A DNA stretch of 15,100 nt from Saprospiraceae bacterium (lineage in GTDB: Bacteria > Bacteroidota > Bacteroidia > Chitinophagales > Saprospiraceae), in contig JALVEF010000111.1 in the NCBI GenBank assembly GCA_027031185.1, positions 1 to 15,100 on the forward strand. Reading direction: 5' to 3'. Numbering within the stretch: the first letter of the stretch is position 1; each line of letters starts with the position of its first letter. Shown in pieces: positions 12,214 through 15,100 of the stretch. The translations under genes and the position numbers were made by a program. A model generated the notes under the pieces. That model was not told the DNA's origin. It did not search any database and saw only the letters and a list, made by a program, of their open reading frames with translations.

Positions 12214-14487
12214 ATGGAGACCTATTATTTGATTCTGACAGGCATTTTGTTTGTGCTTGCCTTTTCGGATTTGATAGTCGGAGTCAGCAATGATGCGGTC
12301 AATTTTTTGAACTCGGCGATCGGCTCAAAGGCGGCATCATTTAATACGATCGCACTCTTTGCGATGGCCGGTGTGCTGGCCGGCTCGGTGTTTTCGAGCG
12401 GCATGATGGAAGTGGCGCGAAAGGGGATTTTCCACCCCCAGTTTTTTGCCTTTTCCGAGGTGATGATCATATTTCTCGGCGTGATGCTGGCGGACATCAT
12501 TCTGTTGGATTTGTTTAATACATTCGGCATCCCGACATCTACCACTGTTTCCGTCGTGTTTGAGCTATTGGGTGCGGCTGTCGGTATGGCTCTGATCAAG
12601 GTCTATCACGACCCGAATCATCTGAGTTTTGGGGAATACATCAATTCGGCCCGGGCCCTGGCCATTATATCTGCCATTTTGTTTTCCGTGGTGGTAGCGC
12701 TGCTGGCCGGTGCGATCATTCAATACTTTGTGCGCCTGGTATTCACATTTGATTACGAGAAGAATTTCAGGCGCTTTGGGGCGATATGGGCCGGGCTTGC
12801 CATTAGTGGGATTATGTTCTTCATCCTGATCAAAGGGGCCAAGAATGCGACATTTATGGACAAGGCCACCAAGCAGGCTATCCACGACAATTGGCTGCTG
12901 ATCCTGTCCACTACCTTTGTGGCCGGTACCATCTTGTTTCTTATCCTGCAGCGCCTGAAGGTCAACATTCTGCGCATTGTAGTGCTGATTGGGACCTTTG
13001 CCCTGGCGATGGCCTTTGCGGGCAATGACTTGGTCAACTTTATCGGTGTGCCGATGGCGGCCTACAATGCCTATCATTTCTTTGTGGAGTCCGGTGCCAC
13101 TTCGCCGGATACTTTTATGATGAAAGATCTGGCCCACAAGGTACCCGCCAATACCTGGATGCTGGTGCTGTCCGGTGTGGTGATGGCCTTGACGCTGAAA
13201 TACTCCCGCAAAGCCCGGTCGGTGACGGAGACAGAGGTGAATTTGGGCCGTCAGGATGAGGAAGGCTATGAGCGTTTTGGCTCGACGATCTTTGCCAGGA
13301 TGCTTGTGCAGAATGTAATCAATGCGCACAAACGTGTGACGGCTATCCTTCCTGATAGCTTCAATGAAGCAGTCGCCAGGCGCTTTAAGCCCAAAAAGTG
13401 GCAACCGAAGGAAGGCGCCGAAGACCAACAGCCGCCCCATTTTGATATGCTGCGCGCCTCCGTCAATATCTTCGTGGCGGCCATCCTGATTTCTATCGGC
13501 ACCACGTTAAAGCTGCCGCTGTCCACCACGTATGTGACGTTTATGGTGGCTATGGGCTCTTCACTATCCGATCGCGCCTGGGGGCGGGAGAGTGCCGTCT
13601 ATCGCGTCTCGGGTGTGCTGGCCGTTATCGGCAGTTGGTTTTTTACCGCACTTTTTGGCTTTACAATGGCCTTTATCCTGGTGAACATCATGTACTTTGG
13701 GGGCAAGCTGGTCGTTTTTGCCTTGTTGGCCGTTGTGGCCTTTATCCTGTACCAAACACACTTTTTGCACAAGAAGCGGGAAGAGAAAAAGTCCAGACTG
13801 CTCCGTGAAGCACAAGGCATCGGCAAGCTCAGCGCCGATAAGCTGGTGGCTAAGAGTGCCGATGAAGTCCTGCGCTTTTTATCGGCATATCAAAACCTTA
13901 TTTCTCGCACACTTAGCAATTTGGCCTCCGAAAACCGCCGCGGCCTGCGGACTACTTATTCCGATTTTCTCGACATCAATGCCCTGGCCAAGGAGAAAAA
14001 AGAAAAAGTCAACAAGGTCATTGACAAACTCACCGATGACTCGCTCGAGTCGGGCTATTATTACGTCCAAGTGATGGATTATCTGCGCGAGTTGTCCAAC
14101 AGCACGCGTCACTTTATCGAGCCGGCACTCAAGCACGTCGAAAATAGCCATAAACCCCTCATCCCCGAGCAAAACGAAAGTCTCAATGAAGTGATGCAAA
14201 GTCTCCGTGAATTTGTCAATACCGCCCTGGAAACCGTCGAAAACCGCCAATCGCTCGAAACGCTCAACGACAAGAAAAAAGAACTCCTGAAGACCATCAA
14301 AAAAGCGCGCAAACTCCAAATCAAGCGCATTAAGGCCAATCAGGTCGGCACGCGAAACAGTATGCTCTTCTTTGCCCTGCTCACCGAACTGAAAAACTTT
14401 GCGCTCTTTGGCTATTCCTTTGTCAAGGCCCAGCAGCGCCTGGCCGACTCGGCTAAAGGCATTCTCGTGGACGACACGGCAGAATAG
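12214..14487 (+). CDS. pit: PiT-family phosphate transporter with PhoU-like C-terminal domain
   Basis: Inner-membrane inorganic phosphate symporter (PF01384 type) of 757 residues. The two inverted halves show the PiT signatures: GVSNDAVN (23-30) with FGIPTSTTVS (104-113), and AGNDLVNFIGVP (269-280) with LPLSTTYVT (435-443). About ten or more hydrophobic segments span 5-515, with a cytoplasmic loop at about 335-410. After the last helix a basic stretch (LHKKREEKKSR, from 518) leads to a soluble helical region (about 540-757) resembling PhoU: repeated amphipathic helices with SLREFVNTALETVE and KELLKTIKKARK. Bacterial PiT proteins are usually near 500 residues, so the extra about 230 are a fusion, seen in other Bacteroidota. 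PhoU domains commonly restrain phosphate uptake, so the tail may be a built-in regulator. It lacks an SD and has a long leader containing a MITE-like element. Confidence 0.93.
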   Translation: METYYLILTGILFVLAFSDLIVGVSNDAVNFLNSAIGSKAASFNTIALFAMAGVLAGSVFSSGMMEVARKGIFHPQFFAFSEVMIIFLGVMLADIILLDLFNTFGIPTSTTVSVVFELLGAAVGMALIKVYHDPNHLSFGEYINSARALAIISAILFSVVVALLAGAIIQYFVRLVFTFDYEKNFRRFGAIWAGLAISGIMFFILIKGAKNATFMDKATKQAIHDNWLLILSTTFVAGTILFLILQRLKVNILRIVVLIGTFALAMAFAGNDLVNFIGVPMAAYNAYHFFVESGATSPDTFMMKDLAHKVPANTWMLVLSGVVMALTLKYSRKARSVTETEVNLGRQDEEGYERFGSTIFARMLVQNVINAHKRVTAILPDSFNEAVARRFKPKKWQPKEGAEDQQPPHFDMLRASVNIFVAAILISIGTTLKLPLSTTYVTFMVAMGSSLSDRAWGRESAVYRVSGVLAVIGSWFFTALFGFTMAFILVNIMYFGGKLVVFALLAVVAFILYQTHFLHKKREEKKSRLLREAQGIGKLSADKLVAKSADEVLRFLSAYQNLISRTLSNLASENRRGLRTTYSDFLDINALAKEKKEKVNKVIDKLTDDSLESGYYYVQVMDYLRELSNSTRHFIEPALKHVENSHKPLIPEQNESLNEVMQSLREFVNTALETVENRQSLETLNDKKKELLKTIKKARKLQIKRIKANQVGTRNSMLFFALLTELKNFALFGYSFVKAQQRLADSAKGILVDDTAE

Positions 14488-14516
14488 CATGTTCAATTAA
14501 AAATTAAAAATAGCTC

Positions 14517-14626
14517 GTCCCGCACTTACTTGCTTTGCCTGGTTTTGGCTTTGCCCCTTTCCGCTTATGCTTTTTGGAAGATGAGCGCTATATCGCTCCG
14601 CTTTGATGGGCAAGTAAGTGCGGGAC
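14517..14626. repeat. 110-bp inverted-repeat element, copy A
   Basis: Left arm GTCCCGCACTTACTTGC (14517-14533) and right arm GCAAGTAAGTGCGGGAC (14610-14626) are perfect 17-bp inverted repeats around a 76-bp T-rich centre. Inside, GAGCG/CGCTC (around 14584-14599) and TTTCC/GGAAG can form minor stems. Flanks show no direct duplication. Confidence 0.92.
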
Positions 14627-14761
14627 GTTGAAACAGCTGCGCTGTTGAAATTGCTTCGCGTTGAGTTTGCGCCTTCGGCGCGTTGAAAGTCTTCCTGCGG
14701 GGCCGCTATACCGTTAAGCCGCTAAACCGTTAGACCGCCTTTGGGCAAGTAAGTGCGGGAC
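14627..14761. repeat. Hybrid unit B: GTTGAA spacer plus right arm only
   Basis: Starts with the same 42-bp spacer found at 14762-14803. It then diverges: a GCGCC-TTC-GGCGC hairpin (14669-14681), another GTTGAA, and a short run of CCGTTAA/CCGCTAAA-type words (about 14710-14737). It ends with GGGCAAGTAAGTGCGGGAC, the right arm of the 110-bp element, at 14743-14761. The left arm and centre are missing. Confidence 0.8.
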
Positions 14762-14803
14762 GTTGAAACAGCTGCGCTGTTGAAATTGCTTCGCGTTGAG
14801 TTT
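14762..14803. repeat. GTTGAA spacer, type 1
   Basis: 42 bp, identical to 14627-14668. It carries GTTGAA words and a perfect AACAGC-TGC-GCTGTT hairpin, then TTGCTTCGCGTTGAGTTT up to element C. Confidence 0.85.
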
Positions 14804-14913
14804 GTCCCGCACTTACTTGCTTTGCCTGGTTTTGGCTTTGCCCCTTTCCGCTTATGCTTTTTGGAAGATGAGCGCTATATCTCTCCGCTTTGATGGGCAA
14901 GTAAGTGCGGGAC
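14804..14913. repeat. 110-bp inverted-repeat element, copy C
   Basis: Same length and 17-bp arms as copy A. It differs from A by one base in the centre (TATATCGCTCC becomes TATATCTCTCC), which removes the small GAGCG/CGCTC stem. Confidence 0.92.
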
Positions 14914-14954
14914 GTTGAAACGCTTGCGCGTTGAACTTGCATCGCGTTGAGTTT
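14914..14954. repeat. GTTGAA spacer, type 2
   Basis: 41 bp. Same plan as the type 1 spacer, but the hairpin is AACGC-TTGC-GCGTT: both arms changed and pairing kept. It ends GTTGAGTTT like type 1. A further copy with one difference occupies 15065-15100 and runs off the window. Confidence 0.85.
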
Positions 14955-15064
14955 GTCCCGCACTTACTTGCTTTGCCTGGTTTTGGCTTTGCCCCTTTCC
15001 GCTTATGCTTTTTGGAAGATGAGCGCTATATCTCTCCGCTTTTGTGGGCAAGTAAGTGCGGGAC
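14955..15064. repeat. 110-bp inverted-repeat element, copy D
   Basis: Same 17-bp arms and length. It differs from copy C by two adjacent bases near the right arm (CTTTGATGGG becomes CTTTTGTGGG). Confidence 0.92.
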
Positions 15065-15100
15065 GTTGAAACGCTTGCGCGTTGAACTTGCTTCGCGTTG

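Larger units (their letters stand above)
14517..15100. repeat. Array of 110-bp inverted-repeat elements and GTTGAA spacers (runs off the window)
   Basis: Begins 30 bp after the pit stop and continues past the right edge. Order: element A (14517-14626), hybrid unit B (14627-14761), spacer (14762-14803), element C (14804-14913), spacer (14914-14954), element D (14955-15064), spacer (15065-15100, cut). The C-to-D period is 151 bp, not a multiple of three, and no frame stays open across units, so the array is not protein-coding. Spacers carry GTTGAA words with small hairpins. The unit is not a CRISPR: the conserved part is far too long and the spacers are near-copies. Confidence 0.9.

Noticed and set aside
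14730..14963. 77-codon minus-strand open frame across the repeats
   Set aside because: It is made of repeat sequence, changes frame between units (151-bp period) and has no recognisable protein features.
14517..15100. CRISPR array, because units are regular and spacers contain GTTGAAAC-like words
   Set aside because: The repeated part is 110 bp, spacers are near-copies of one another, and no cas gene is present.

Overview
The window reads as chromosomal DNA of a member of the Bacteroidota, plausibly from the Saprospiria/Chitinophagia side, although nothing here fixes the rank. Signs are a secreted protein with a C-terminal type IX secretion sorting domain, a TonB energy operon with two tandem exbD genes, a PiT phosphate transporter fused to a PhoU-like tail, A-rich leaders without Shine-Dalgarno sequences, and several intergenic matches to the Bacteroidota -7 promoter element TAnnTTTG. 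No tRNA, rRNA, CRISPR array, plasmid or phage gene is visible.

Layout. 1-208 holds a GCAAG microsatellite and a hairpin. 209-3940 is all on the minus strand: exbB, exbD, exbD and tonB, which build an inner-membrane proton-driven energiser for outer-membrane transport, then a strong terminator, then nrdB (class I ribonucleotide reductase beta subunit). A 253-bp divergent region (3941-4193) carries promoters for both sides. 4194-6203 is a secreted protein with a lamin/concanavalin-like N-terminus, an Omp28/thioredoxin-like CxxC domain and a T9SS tail. Next come alanine dehydrogenase (6402-7520) and a possible small membrane protein overlapping its end. 7810-9227 (minus) is a translationally coupled pair, a GNAT-like acyltransferase followed by a DUF721/DciA-like protein. 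9494-11872 is penicillin-binding protein 1C, and 12214-14487 is the PiT-PhoU transporter.

The ordinary genes are housekeeping functions: dNTP synthesis, alanine catabolism, peptidoglycan synthesis, phosphate uptake and TonB energy. The unusual material is intergenic. (i) From 14517 to the right edge there is an array of three near-identical 110-bp elements, each bounded by perfect 17-bp inverted repeats and separated by about 41-bp spacers. The array runs off the window. (ii) The spacers, and a second locus at 9286-9421, consist of GTTGAA words separated by mini-palindromes whose sequence differs while base pairing is kept. (iii) A 78-bp inverted-repeat element at 12114-12191 in the pit leader starts with GTAA and has near-perfect 8-bp flanking duplications, like an IS66-type MITE. 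An exact copy of its last 18 bp sits alone upstream of ald. I recognise no known defence system or biosynthetic cluster. If something undescribed is here, it is the repeat family in (i) and (ii).
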